From: Yamagishiella unicocca
Lineage: Eukaryota > Chlorophyta > Chlorophyceae > Chlamydomonadales > Volvocaceae
Reading direction: 5' to 3'
NCBI GenBank assembly: GCA_003116995.1
Contig: BDSL01000077.1
Span: forward strand, 1-64,000
Length of the DNA: 64,000 bases
Shown here in pieces: positions 49,373 through 61,400 of the stretch; within the stretch, counting starts at the first letter, position 1; every line of letters begins with the position of its first letter. A program made the position numbers and the translations under genes. The notes beneath the pieces were generated by a model. That model worked only from the letters and a program-made list of their open reading frames with translations. It searched no databases and was not told the DNA's origin.

Positions 49373-51618
49373 CTTTGCGCGCGGCGATCAGCTACTCAAG
49401 GTCGTGGGGAAATATGCTATTTATGGTGAAGTTGCACACGTTGTATGCTTTTGTAGTTGTAGCAAGATAAAACGTACAAAAGCAGTAAAGTTGCAGAATG
49501 GACGATGATACGCCTTGTACCGCCTTCAAACGCAAAGACCCAAATGCTTTGTTTTTCCCCGTCTTTTTATAATTTTTTTCGGCCATTGTGTGCATTAGCT
49601 TCCACAGCACTAGACTCGCATGCGTTTGGGACCCAAGGTGTTTATGAGCTTCGGCGGGTACCACGTTTGTCCGGGGCACCCAAGAATCCTGTATTGTGCC
49701 GCAGGTTGAGAGGATGCAGCATAAGATTGAAGAGGTCGTCAATGATTTTGTTATGTATGGCGTCAACCGGGCGTCGTGTTGTATTGGTTACTGCGGGGAT
49801 CAGTGGGGATGCACACCCGCGTCGTCGGGACCCCAGCCGTTTGTGTTGCCTGACCGTTCGGACATGTAATTCCGCAAGCCGTGGGGTTGAGACCGCGGCG
49901 TACGACAGGCAAGCGTACGAGTCTCCGGAATAAACGCCTTGGTAACGCCGCGGGCCCGCCACACATAAAACGCAAGCCGCCAGGCACGCCTTTCCAAGCC
50001 GTGGGGTTGACGTCGCAGTGTACGTCATGCATATGTACGACCTCCAGATGTACGACGTTGGAGCGCGCCGCCGGGCGAACCCTCTGGGATGGTTTCCGCT
50101 GCTACACGTCGTGGGTCCGCAGGTGTTCAGTTCTGCCGTCGCGGAGCCGCCTTTCAGGTCCGCCCACTAGCCCTAGCAAGGACCGCCCGCCAAACCCTTC
50201 TCACAGGTCTTGCACAAGAAGGCCTGCGGGGAGAAGTTGTAGCAGGGGTAGGCGCCCCAGGTGCACTGGCCACCAGTAGCCGAGCAGTTCATCGCATAGC
50301 GCTTGCCCACAGGACGCCGCTTGTCGCCAGCAGCTCTGACTAGGCTGTGCGGTAACGCCTCCGACCGGGGTACGGCACCATCGACCGAGGTACCATGCCG
50401 GCCTCGAGTGAGACGTGCCGTGTTTCTCACTCGTCTAGCCGGGCTGTTGGAGGGCAGAACCGCTCCTGGCCGCCGTCGAGCCAGGTGGTGTTGCTGGTTG
50501 CATCCACACCAATCCATATCTGCACGCGGCTGTGGTGTGGGGACGATATGATGTTTCGTTGCGGGGATTCTGGCTGCCATCGATTGGAGTGTGATTTGGC
50601 TTTGGCCCGGACAGCGCTCATCATTAAAAATCTTCTTTGGAACACTGGCGTCTGTGCCGGCGAATCGTTGATCTCGGTCATGCATTGCGTCGCTGCCTTT
50701 TTTGCACAACTCGCGGGCGGACCTTGTAGGGATATGAGCGGCTGCACGGCAGAAGCTGAGGCGGGAATGGGACTCCACCCGGTGCCCTACTGCGGTCGGT
50801 TGCCGGGGGTCGGCCCCGTGCAAACGAGAGCAGCTGGGGAAACAGTGCGCGGCAGCGGACAAAGGAATTTTGGACGCAGGCGATGTGCCTCTTCCTCGTG
50901 CCCAAAACAGTAGTCGGGGACGGATCGGGTCCAGGCCGCGTCACCGCTGCCGGTGCGAACAGTGCTCTTGGCGAAGAGACTGCACGGCAGCGGCGGCGTC
51001 TCCTACGAGGTGGTTGCTGTGACGAGAAATTCGTGTGACGCTTTGGGGTGGGAGGAGATGTAATAGGTGGTCTAGGTCGTGTGCACTTGCTCGAGAGGTT
51101 AGAACTCGGGCACAAGTTTGTGCATTCAATTGTCGAAATTTTACAGCTTAATACATTTCTCCGGCTCCTGATCGTTCTATTGGTGCCACCTGATCCTCCC
51201 GTTGCTCAAGGCCGACGTCTCCTGGTCTTCCCATTGGTAACTGACACCGGCTCAAGGCCAATGCGCAATGCCACCTGATCCTCCCAGGAGTTGGCTCAGC
51301 GCCGACACCATAAGGATCTCGCGTCGATACTAACTGACTCCAACTCACAATTGCTACAACTCCATCGCCCCGGATCCATCGCCCATACGGCCGGGCGGGG
51401 CTGTAAAGCTTTCTCAGGTACATGGTACGGCAGTTGTGGCCGAAAAGCCAGTAGTGGGCCAGCTGGCAAGCTGCATAATGCACTATGCCTAGAAAACATG
51501 AACAATTGAACCATTGTAGGTGCACACGCTGGTTGGCCAGCTGAGAATCAGTCACATCAATTCTGGGCAGTTGATTGCGACTGCACGCGATATATCTTTG
51601 CGCTCAGCCACAAGCCTG
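49373..51618. other. Intergenic region between cytochrome b5 and P450
   Basis: These genes are divergent, so both promoters should lie here. A direct repeat AAGCCGTGGGGTTGA occurs at about 49876 and 49997, each followed by a TACGACAG- or TACGTCAT-type segment. CCACCTGATCCTCCC occurs at about 51187 and 51271. A possible Cys-rich exon on the minus strand is listed separately. Confidence 0.4.
50173..50292 (-). CDS. Possible Cys-rich terminal exon or tiny protein
   Basis: From an ATG at 50292 the frame reads MNCSATGGQCTWGAYPCYNF then SPQAFLCKTCEKG and ends GGPC: 39 residues with six cysteines. The frame is also open upstream, so this may be the last exon of a longer gene. No family is recognised and no consistent upstream exon was found. 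The cysteine spacing suggests a disulfide-rich or zinc-binding module, but chance cannot be excluded. Confidence 0.25.
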   Translation of the reverse strand: MNCSATGGQCTWGAYPCYNFSPQAFLCKTCEKGLAGGPC

Positions 51619-54600
51619 ATGGCGCCATCTATCCGAACGCCTCCACCTGGACAGCCCGGCGCTGCCCAGCGACAAATACCTGGTCCAGCCGGCCTTCCAT
51701 GGATTGGACAGTTGCCTGCCTTTCTACGTAGCAAATTTTTCCCGAAGCAAATGCTCGCATGGGCAGAGGAGTTCAAAGGAGGTGGGTTTGAACGCGCTGG
51801 GTTAGCGCATCTCGAGTTGCTAGGGTTCGTGTGAACCAGTGGGCGGGCTAGGGCTCTGCAAGCCCAAACGCGCCACAGTTCGGTCGAGCGCTTCAACGCC
51901 TACCTTGACGAGGCACCTGCAGCTTCTGCCTACGTGGCAGCGTCCAGGTGCTCTGCCTCTGCGCGTTGACGGCCTGCTCGGTGTCTTCAGCGGGCCACGC
52001 CCCCAACCCTCGCGCAGTCCGTTCACGTTTTGTGCGTTCACTGCTTGTCTTACTGAACCCTAAACCCTAATTGCCTCCTCGCAGTGTACCAATTGGAGAT
52101 TGTGGGGAAGAAGTACCTGGTGGTGACGGGTGAGTGAGGTGGAGGGCATGGCGAGGTGGCGGGGAGGGGAGGTGACGGGGAGGTGGCGAGGGAGGGAGGT
52201 GCTGAGGAGGGGAGGCGTCGCCTGGGGGCCGGAGCATGAGTGCAGGAGTGGAAGAAGGAGTGGAAGGACTGATCCCGGGGGGAAGAAAGGTAAGGGGGAA
52301 TCTGTGGGGTAAGATGTGTGTATGACACGAGGCGCGCGCTGATCCAGGTGGGAGGTCTGCACCAGCGCCGAAACAGGCTGCGGATACAGCACTGCGCAAC
52401 TTTCCGCCCCATATACAACATATCGACCTCCCCCTCCCGCTTTGGCCCCCCGCCCGCCTTCCCCGCAGACCCCACCCTCATGCCCCCCATCGTGGGGCGC
52501 GGCACCCAGGGACTGCCCAAATCAGAGGGGTACGGCATGTGGGACCCAGTCATCAGGTGGGTTGTTGGGCGGGTTTGTTCGTTGATGGTTGGAAGAAGCC
52601 GCCGATTACGGGGTTGAGTAGTTCGTACGCACGGTGCGGCAGGTGCTTGCAGCGGCTGGATCCCTTCGTGTTGCTGCAATCCAAGATCCACAATTTCCTC
52701 TGCCCGCCCGCCCGACGTCACCTCACAGTCGGTGCCCAGATGCTGCCCTCTAGCTACGGCCTCCATCAGCCGACACTAACTTGCTAACTCCCCCCCCTTT
52801 TTGTCTACTCGCCTGCCTGCCTGCTGGCCCTTCCCTACCCTCATCCCATGGTTTTACTTAGTTAAGAGCCGACCTTTCCTCTCGTACCCCCATACCGCTT
52901 CAGCCCCCACCCTGGAGTGCAAGGTTTGTTCACGGTGCCGGACAACAACGCCACATGGCGTACGATTCGCCGTGCGTACGGACCTGCCATGGGGCCGGGA
53001 ACCATGGGGTGAGCGCGTGAGAGGGGAGGGGTGGAGAGGGAGGCAGGCGATGGACGTGGAGACACGGTTTTGCGTGTCTGTTGATCCTGGCGGAAACGGG
53101 CCAACTCCTATGTAACCACCCATGCCATCCGCTGGCCTACCAAAGAGGCAACACCGCCACCACCACCACCACCATCACCACCACCACCACCACCACCACC
53201 ACCGCCACCACCACCACCACCGCCGCCACCACCACCACCACCACCGACCGCAGCGTCCTTGTGCTCTCATGTCCCCTCGCAACATCCCCCTCGGGGGGGA
53301 TTCGCGGAATCTCTTATACCCCCACCGGCTCCGACCCCTCCCTTCCGGGCAGCCACCATTACCCCATCGTCCTGCGCTGCGCCGTCAAGCTGGGGGACTA
53401 CATGGAGGCCGCGGGCTCCAGGGGGGCCACCTCCCTGGAGCTCAACAGCCTGCTCAAGAGCCTCACGCTGGACATGCTGGGGCTGAGCGCCTTCGACGTG
53501 GACTTCCGCTGCCTGGACGACCCACGGAACGGGCCGCTGCCTCACAACCTGGAGCGGGTGGGTCGGGGATCCGGGATCGTACGTCCGTACGAGGAGCGTG
53601 CGAGAGCTCGTTCGTCGAGAAACCCACGCCCGTCCCAGGTCGGGGGGGCCCATAAAAACCGTTGACGCGACGGGACAGGATAATGGGCGCAGGGTCGTCG
53701 TACACCGATTCTGTGGGCGCATGCCCCAGGCCGGGGGGGGGGTATAAGATAATCCGCTATTGAAGCTTAGGGCTTGGGAGCTGAGGGGCTTGGGGCCCTG
53801 CGTCCTATGGTGCGCTGCGCCCTTAGGGCCCTGCCTTGAGAGGCTGACGGCCTCGCCACCTGTCCGCATCTCCTCCCCACGCCCTCGCGCCTCACCAGGC
53901 CCTCCCCTTGCCCTCCCCTCTCCCCCCTCCCGTGTTTGACCCTCCCCGCCATCATCACCGCCACCACCGCCACCTCCTAGTCGATGCTCGAATGCGGAGA
54001 GCGCGGTCGCAGCGTGGGTCGCCGCCTGCTGCCCTGGCTGTTCGAGGAGGAGCGGCGGGAGGGGGAGGCGGCCATGGCGGCCATACACGCGGTGGCGGAG
54101 GTGGGGTAGCGGAGGAGCGCGTAGGAACGCGAGGCGAGGCGGGTTTGCGAGGAAAACCCGTGTACGACAGGAACACCGTGGCGGGGTGGGGTGGGGTGGG
54201 GCCTATTTAGGCACTGCATGGTAATACAGCCTCAGAACCAAACACCAGGGCCTTGCTTCAGCCTTGGAAGGATCCAGCCTTGGAAGGATCCCTACGCCGG
54301 AGTGGACCCCCTCGCCGCCGCGACCTGGTGAGGTAGCTGCCGCTGCCAGCTTGCCCCCAGCCTGCTTTACTTCCCCTTCTTGGACTCACCGCCCTTCGTT
54401 AGGTGCACCGGTTGGTTATGTTATGATGACGTGGGATCACTGTCCTGCCTCCCATTGTAATCCGTCATGTCGTGTAATCCCCGCTGCTCGCTCCCCCATC
54501 CTCCCCCTGCCTCCTCCTCCCTCCCCCTCCCGCTCCCTGCTTCCCCCTTCCCCGGGTCAGTCTGTGTGGCAGGACATCAAGGCTCGCGGGCCCCCCGCGG

Positions 54601-56549
54601 ATGACGATACCAGCATGGGGGCGCAGTTCCTGCGGCTGGCGAGTCCCCCGGCGGGATCTGCCGCCGTCAGCGAGGATCAGATCCGCGCCGAGATTGCAAC
54701 CGTCGTACTGGCAGGCTACGAAACCACCGCAAAGTGAGTGCGGCGGCTGCACGACCTCCCCCCCCCGGCCCCATGCTGTGCACCAGCAACACTTCCCATG
54801 TCGAGTAACCGGCCCTTTTCTGTAACCCCCCTCATCCTTACCACGGGCTCCTTGCGTACCCACCATCCCCTTCCCTCAGTCGGGGATAATGAGGTACAGG
54901 GCGGAAGGAGCGGAACGTGGCCAGGGTGCGGGGCGCGCCAGCGGATCACATTTGGATTTTGGAACCTGCCGTACACACGTCGTTCGGGCCCCAACCCTAG
55001 CCCCATCATCTCCGCCTCCCTGTTTCCCCCCCCCCCAGCACCCTCACGTGGATGCTCTTCGGCCTGTACGCGCACCCGGAGGCGGCCGCCAAGGTGGAGC
55101 AGGAGCTGAAGCTGGCGGGTATGTCGTACTACCTCGCGCCCTCCCTAGAGCGCTGCGCCTTCCTAGTCCTCCCTCATCACCTCACTCGCCGCGCAGCGAC
55201 CCTTGACAGCGCCGCTCCTTAATGCTTGCGCCCTTCCATATGCACGCCCGTGTCACCCTTGAATACCCGCCTCCCCCGCTCCCTTCCCGCATTCTCGCAT
55301 CCACGGGTCTTCCTCGAAATCTCCCGCCTTTTGAACGACGCCATCCGACCCCGACCCCAACCTTACTTCTCCCCCTCGCTCGCTCGCTCCATCCCCCCCC
55401 CTGCTTCATATCCCCAACCAGTCCTCCAGCTTGCATCTTAAAACGTCTGTTCTAAACGGTTTTTTCTGACATTCACGGGTCTTCCTCGACCCCCCCCCCC
55501 TGCGGCGCAGGTCTTATCCTGCCGGCTGACACGTCCACCTCCTCAGCCCCAGGGTCCGACCCCGTCGCCGACGCCTTCCTGGCCCTCCCTGGAGGCCACG
55601 AGGCGCTGTCCTCCCTGCCGTACCTCGATGCTTACGTACGGGAGTGTCTCCGCATGTACAGCACCGCGCCCAACGGTCTCATCAAGGCGGTGCCCCGTAA
55701 CGGCCCGCCGGCGCGCATAGGGCCCTATGAGGCCCCTCCCGGGAGCACTGTGTGGGTGCCGTTCTGGAGCCTTCACCTGTCGGAGCTCAACTGGGAGCGG
55801 CCGTTGGAGTTTGAGCTGGTGGGTTGGGGTGGTTGGGAAGTGGTTGGTGGCTTGCGGATGGTTGTTCGGACTGGGATTGGGTTTTTGAGCTGCTGCAGGT
55901 GGCGGGCGAGGGGAGGAGAAGCACCCAGCCGGCTCGGGGTTCCTTGCCGCCTCCCAGTCGGCCCCTCCGCCTTCCTCTCCCTGGTTCCTCGCCCCACCAC
56001 CGACCCAAGGGTCCTTTTGTTGTCCATCCGGGGCTTCTCGCGACTGTCAGCTCTTACCAGTGCTCACGTACCCCGTCCCCGCACCCGCATGCCGCATGCC
56101 GCATGCCGCATGCCGCATGCCGCATGCCGCAGGAGCGGTGGGTCGGTCAGGACCCCCGGGCAAGTCGCACCCGGGTCGCCTCCCGCTGCCCCGTGGCGAC
56201 GGCAGTGGGCGCCATACGCGTCGCGACCGGGCAACCCGGCGTCAGCGGCAGCGACAGCGACAGCGGCGGCGAGGGCGCTGACGCCGCTCCTGGCGGGACC
56301 GCCAGCGGCGCCAGGGGGGCCAAGGAGATCCGCTACATGCCATTCGGCGACGGCAGCCGCAACTGCGTGGGCCAGCACCTGGCGACGCTGCAGCTCAAGG
56401 TCGCGCTGGCGTACATCGCCAGCCGTTTTCGGTTGCGGTTGGACGAGCGAGAGATGGGCGGCGTGGCGGGCGCGTTGGACCGGCAGCGGGTGAACCTGAC
56501 GCTCGAGGTGGATGGAGGCATGTGGATGTTCGCGGAGCCCCGGCAGTAG
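51619..56549 (+). CDS. Cytochrome P450 monooxygenase
   Basis: Exons 51619-51781, 52085-52129, 52469-52556, 52904-53008, 53353-53557, 53981-54100, 54561-54733, 55039-55118, 55511-55818 and 56133-56549 agree in phase and give 567 residues. Signatures: a proline-rich N-terminal motif IPGPAGLPWIGQLPAFL; helix C TWRTIRRAYGPAM; the oxygen-binding I-helix AGYETTA; the K-helix ExxR in YVRECLRMY; a PERF-region equivalent FELERW; and the heme loop MPFGDGSRNCVGQHLA with the proximal Cys. P450s use electrons from a reductase, sometimes through cytochrome b5, to oxidise small molecules. No N-terminal hydrophobic anchor is seen; MAPSIRTPPPGQPGAAQRQ could instead be a short targeting sequence. An Asp/Ser/Gly-rich insertion of about 50 residues separates FELERW from the heme loop. 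The substrate and CYP family cannot be decided from sequence alone. Confidence 0.93.
53156..53248. repeat. (CAC)n trinucleotide repeat in P450 intron
   Basis: Nearly uninterrupted CAC/CGC triplets between exons 53008 and 53353. Confidence 0.92.
55270..55510 (+). repeat. Two intronic motif-B repeats in one P450 intron
   Basis: A motif-B core lies at 55298-55317 (CATCCACGGGTCTTCCTCGA). A fuller copy at 55420-55489 has CCTCCAGCTTGCATCTTAAA, ACGTCTGTTCTAAACGG and ATTCACGGGTCTTCCTCGAC, then runs through poly-C to the acceptor at 55509-55510. The second copy supplies the pyrimidine tract of this intron. Confidence 0.85.
56089..56131. repeat. Heptanucleotide repeat at the last P450 acceptor
   Basis: Six tandem copies of GCATGCC directly precede the acceptor CGCAG of the final exon. 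The unit contains the palindrome GCATGC, so no ordinary polypyrimidine tract is present here. Confidence 0.88.
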
Positions 56550-58439
56550 CAGTGGCGGTAGCAGCGGCAGTAGCAGTGGCGGTAGCAGTGGCAGTGGTAG
56601 TGGCAGTAGTAGTGGCAGCAGCCGTGGCGGTAGAAGTGGCAGCAGCAGCGGTAGCAGCGGTGCGGGTCAGGGGGGCCAGGCAGGAGTAGGCCTAGGAGGG
56701 GGTGTCGTCGATGCTCGGCGGCTGTGGCTCAAGGACCTTGTTGGATTACTTCTCGTCAAATAGAAGCTGGCCGTCGATGCTGGGGAGGCGCCCCCGAAAG
56801 GAATATGCGATATGCGTGCCAGCGGTCTACCTGTACGCCGATGCGCACAGTCTTGCTTAATTTTATTTTAGTTAACCTCGTACGTGTACAGCACCCACCC
56901 TGTCGGAGGCTGCGACGGCCCATACCTAGGGTGCCGGTCGATTTTATTTTGTCCGTTTGCAAGGGAGAGACGTGAGAGGCGTGAAACAAAAAAGAGCGAT
57001 GGAGCGATGTACCCGAGAAGGCGCGCCACCGCAGAATGAGTGGAGCAGCGGCTCCGAAGATAATAGAGCGGCGGGGCAGGGCGCGTGTGTGTGGCTCACG
57101 CGCCTTTGCAGTGCAATCAAGGAAAGGGTATCCATACCTATGAAACGTGTACGGCATAGGGTGGGAGGGGGAGTTCAAAGCTTCGAGACTGGCCCTCATC
57201 GGGGACGGAGTCGGCACTCGCGCAAGGTGCCCATCCTGTGGTGCGGCTGGCGTCATGGGGGGAGCTGCGGGGTGGCGGGTTGCAAGGAAGACCCGTGTAC
57301 GAGAGAGAAAACCGTTTAGAATATTGGCCGTTTGGAGATGCATGCTGGAGAACTTGGTGGGTGGCGGGTGGAGGCGCTTGGTCTCGGAGCTTGGGGGCAT
57401 CTGCAGCGGTATACGGTGTCGTACCGGTTGTCTCGGGAGGTTGCGGCGTGTACGGCCGCCGCTGCTCCCCCCGTCGGCGTTTGCGGTTTAGGCGTGAGTG
57501 AGCTGCCTGGTACGACCCCTAGTACATGCGGTGTGCCGTAAACAAGAGACGGATCTCGCCCAGGCACCTTCATTCCCTGACCTCACCTTCTTTGCCTTCC
57601 TCCTCTTACCTTCCCGCCTTTTGTCGCCTCCCAGCATCGCACCTGCCCGCTGGCCCCCTCCCAGCATCGCACCTGCCCGCTGGCCCCCTCCCAGCATCGC
57701 AACTGCCCGCTGGCCCCCTCCCAGCATCGCACCTGCCCGCTGGCCCCCTCCCAGCATCGCAACTGCCCGCTGGCCCCCTCCCAGCGTGCATGTTCCTCGG
57801 CTGAAGCCAGTCACCCCCATAGACTGACCCAGAACTGCAGTCCCGTGTTCACCAGGGAAGATCCCCTGGAGCCAACCCTCAAAAGGGGCGCTGGACAAGG
57901 GCTGAGAGCTACACTGTAGCCTCACCTCGGATGGCAGGCGACCCGCCGCACCTGCCCCCTCTGGCTGTCCGCTCGTAGAGCGCACTCCACCACCGCTTGA
58001 GGAGACGACCTGGTTGATGCCGCAACCGCAAAAACGGCCACGACAACCACTCCACCCGCAATCCACGAACGGCCTTTCCTCACTGCCGTATCAACTGACA
58101 CGTCCCCCCCGCCAATCACATCAATACTAGGATATTTGCCGGACACCCAACCCCTCCGCCTGCGCAGCGGAAGATAGCGATTGTGCCGACTGGCCGCCTA
58201 CAGCACCCGCGAAATTGGAACGTCTCCTCAGCGGTCACGCAGTTAAACCCTAGAGCACCGCTTGTCCAAGCATCGTTACGCGCCCGCTTGTATCGTTGTG
58301 TTCTGTCGCCAAACAACGCATCCCGGCGCCTCTTGGTCGGATCACCATGCTTGTCCGAGTCCCAGCTTTTGCCGCCCCAGTCCCATGGCACTACCGACTT
58401 CCTTCTCCCACGTCAGCAACGCCCTCCTGCGCCGTCACC
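56550..58439. other. Convergent intergenic region after the P450
   Basis: The first about 130 bases are GGTAGCAGTGGCAGTAGC-type repeats. A reverse motif-B-like copy lies at 57283-57345 (AAGGAAGACCCGTGTACGAG, then AAAACCGTTTAGAATATTGG and GATGCATGCTGGAGAAC). No gene is recognised. The RRM gene ends at the right border. Confidence 0.45.
57631..57785. repeat. 30-bp tandem repeat
   Basis: Copies start at 57631, 57661, 57691, 57721 and 57751 with a partial at 57781. Each starts CCAGCATCGCACCTGCCCGC, alternating with CGCAACTG variants. Confidence 0.93.
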
Positions 58440-61400
58440 CTAACCCCGGCCTCGACCCCGACCCCGGCCCCGGCCGCCGCCACGACCCCGGCTCGGACCG
58501 CCGCGGCCGCCTCCGCCGTCCCTGCCCCCAAACCCGCCACGTCCACTGCCGCCTCCGCCATCCCTGCCCCCAAACCCGCCACGGCCCCGGCCGCCGCCGC
58601 CACGGCCCCGGCCTGCGCTGAAACCGCCGTCGCCGCCATCCCTGCTAGCGCCCACGAACCCGCCGCGGCCGCGGCCGCGGCCGCCACCACGGCCAGGGCT
58701 GAAGCCGCCGTCACCGCCGTCCCTGCTCGCAAAGCCGCCGCGGCTGCGGCCGCGGCCGCCGCCGTCCCTTCCCCCAAACCCACCGCGGCCGCGGCCGCCA
58801 CCACGGCCAGGGCTGAAGCCGCCATCACCGCCGTCCCTGCTCGCAAAGCCGCCGCGGCTGCGGCCGCGGCCGCCGCCGTCCCTTCCCCCACCGCGGCCGC
58901 GGCCGCCACCACGGCCAGGGCTGAAGCCGCCGTCACCGCTGTCTCTGCTAGCAAAGCCGCCGCGGCCGCGGCCGCCACCACGGCCAGGGCTGAAGCCGCC
59001 GTCACCGCTGTCTCTGCTAGCAAAGCCGCCCCGGCCGCGGCCGCCGCCACGGCCAGGGCTGAAGCCGCCGTCACCGCTGTCTCTGCTAGCAAAGCCGCCG
59101 CGGCCGCGGCCGCCACCACGGCCAGGGCTGAAGCCGCCGTCACCGCTGTCTCTGCTAGCAAAGCCGCCCCGGCCGCGGCCGCCGCCACGGCCAGGGCTGA
59201 AGCCGCCGTCACCGCTGTCTCTGCTAGCAAAGCCGCCGCGGCCGCGGCCGCGGCCCAGGCTGCTGCTGCCGCCTCGCCCGCCCCCACCCCTACCGAAGCG
59301 CCCACCCTCCGGCCTGTCTCCATCCCTGCCCTCGCTCCGCCCTCGGCCCCGACCCGCAAAGCCCCTTCCGCCGCCGTCATCGGACACCCGCGCTGGCGCC
59401 GCGGCCGCCGCCGGCCTGGCGGCGACCGCCTCCTCGGCCGCCGCCGCCGCCTTGCGCGCCGCCACCGCCGGCCGCTTATCCGTACGGGTGCGCGCGGCGG
59501 CGGCGACGGTGTCGTCGCCGCTGCGGCCCGCTGGCCTGGGCCCCATCAGCGCCTTCACCTTGCCCTTCGTCTGCACGCCCTTCCACGTGGTGGGGTCGGC
59601 GACGGAGGCGCCGCGGGCACCGCGGCCGCGGCCGGCGGGGCCCGCGCGCCCGCCACGGCCGGCGCCCCTGCCGGCGGCGGCGCCGCCGCCGCTTGCCGCC
59701 GCCGCTGCCACGGCGCTGCTGGCTCGCGTCACTCTGATCGGGCGCTTGGATAGCAGCTCGCCATTGAGCGACAGGGCGGCGCGAGCGGCGCTCTTGGTCT
59801 TGAACAGCACGAACCCAAAACCCTGATGGCAGTGGTGACGAGGTGTTAGCGATACGGCGGTGGTGTTGGTGGTGGTGGTGGCGGTGAGAGGCGGGTTGTT
59901 GTTGGCGGTGGTGGACGGTCGGTGTGGGCGTGGAAGGACAGGTCCGTGGGCAGGTGGGCGGGCTGGTGTAAGGCGGCGGGGGTTCAGGGCCCAGCAACAG
60001 TAACACGAAACCCCGTTTCTCTGATCCCGCGTAGCTCGCAGCCGTACGGACTCCATCATCCCACCACCACCGCCACGACCGCCGCGAGATTGGCTTCGGA
60101 GCTGCAAAGCCCCCCGCAACCTCACGCAACAAAACCCTAAAACCCACGCAGCGCCCCACCCAACACCACGATGCCAGCACCCCACCCAGCACCCCAACAG
60201 CACCCCACCCAGCACCCCACCCAGCACCCCAACAGCACCCCCCCCACACACCCGCTCACCTTGCCAACGTTGGTGGCACGATCCCGCACCACCCGCACTG
60301 CCTCAACCGCGCCTCGGAGCTCGGGCTGCGTCGCGGCGTGGCCCAACATGAACCCGATCAGCTCCTCGTCAGTCGTCTGGAAGTTCATGTTGCCAACAAA
60401 CACGCTGCGAGTCGGGTCGTACACGCCGCCGCCGGCGTCGCCCGCCGCGCCCGCCGCAGCGGAGCCCTTGCCGCGCGTCTTGCCGTCAGCGGCGGCGGCG
60501 GCGGAGCTGGGCCGAGCCGCCAGATCCACCCGGATGTGGTGGCCCTCCACCTCCTGCATGTTGGCACCCAGAGCTGCGCGCGCCGCCTTGGCGTCCGTGA
60601 AGACTACGAAGGCGGTGCAGGGGCCGCGCTCCTTGTCGACCTTGCCGGCCAGGATGGCCGAGCGACGGGGAAGCTTGGTGTCCATCTGGGGACCGGAATA
60701 GACGGAAGGGAGGGTGCGCTGGTGGCTTGGGACAGGAGCAGCAGATGGCAGGACCGCGGGGACAGTGGGTGGAAAGAGATAGCGCACATTTGCCTGCGTT
60801 TCCGCTTTCGCGCACCGGACGTCATTAACACGAGGGCTGCCCAACTGCCCATCCAACACATCCAAAACATCCAGCAACCAGCAGCGGCACAGCGCCGTCG
60901 CCGCCACCACCACCACCACCACCGCCAACGCCAACGCGAGCGTGTCGAAGTCGCGTCTCATCCAGTCAGTGCGTCTCAACTACAGCACCCACCTGGACTG
61001 GTACGGTGCGCAGCCGGACGGACTCCACGGCTCCGAAACCCGCGAACAGCCGCTTGACCTGCTTGCGCGCCGTGGCGAAGGAAGGTGGCAGGTTGCCAAC
61101 GAAGATGGTGCGAGCGAGCTTGGCGGCCTCCTCCTCCGGGCTCAGGCGCCGCTTCTTAGCAACGGGCGCGCCGCCGTCGTCGCCGTCCGCCGCAGCCGCA
61201 GCGCCGGCGGCGGCCTCTCCGGCGTCCTCGTCATCGGTGTCCTCCTCCTCCTCCTCCTCCTCGCCCTCACCCACGCCTTCATCCCCGTCCTCCTCCATCT
61301 CCTCCCCATCTGCATCGCTGCCGCCGCCGACAACCTCATCCACGTCATCGACATCGACATCGCTGTCATCCTCATCATCATCATCATCGCTGCTATCGAC

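Noticed and set aside
58296..59753. 485-residue Ala-rich open frame on the + strand
   Set aside because: It is the antisense shadow of the GC-rich RGG region of the RRM protein; it has no domain and is poly-Ala-like.
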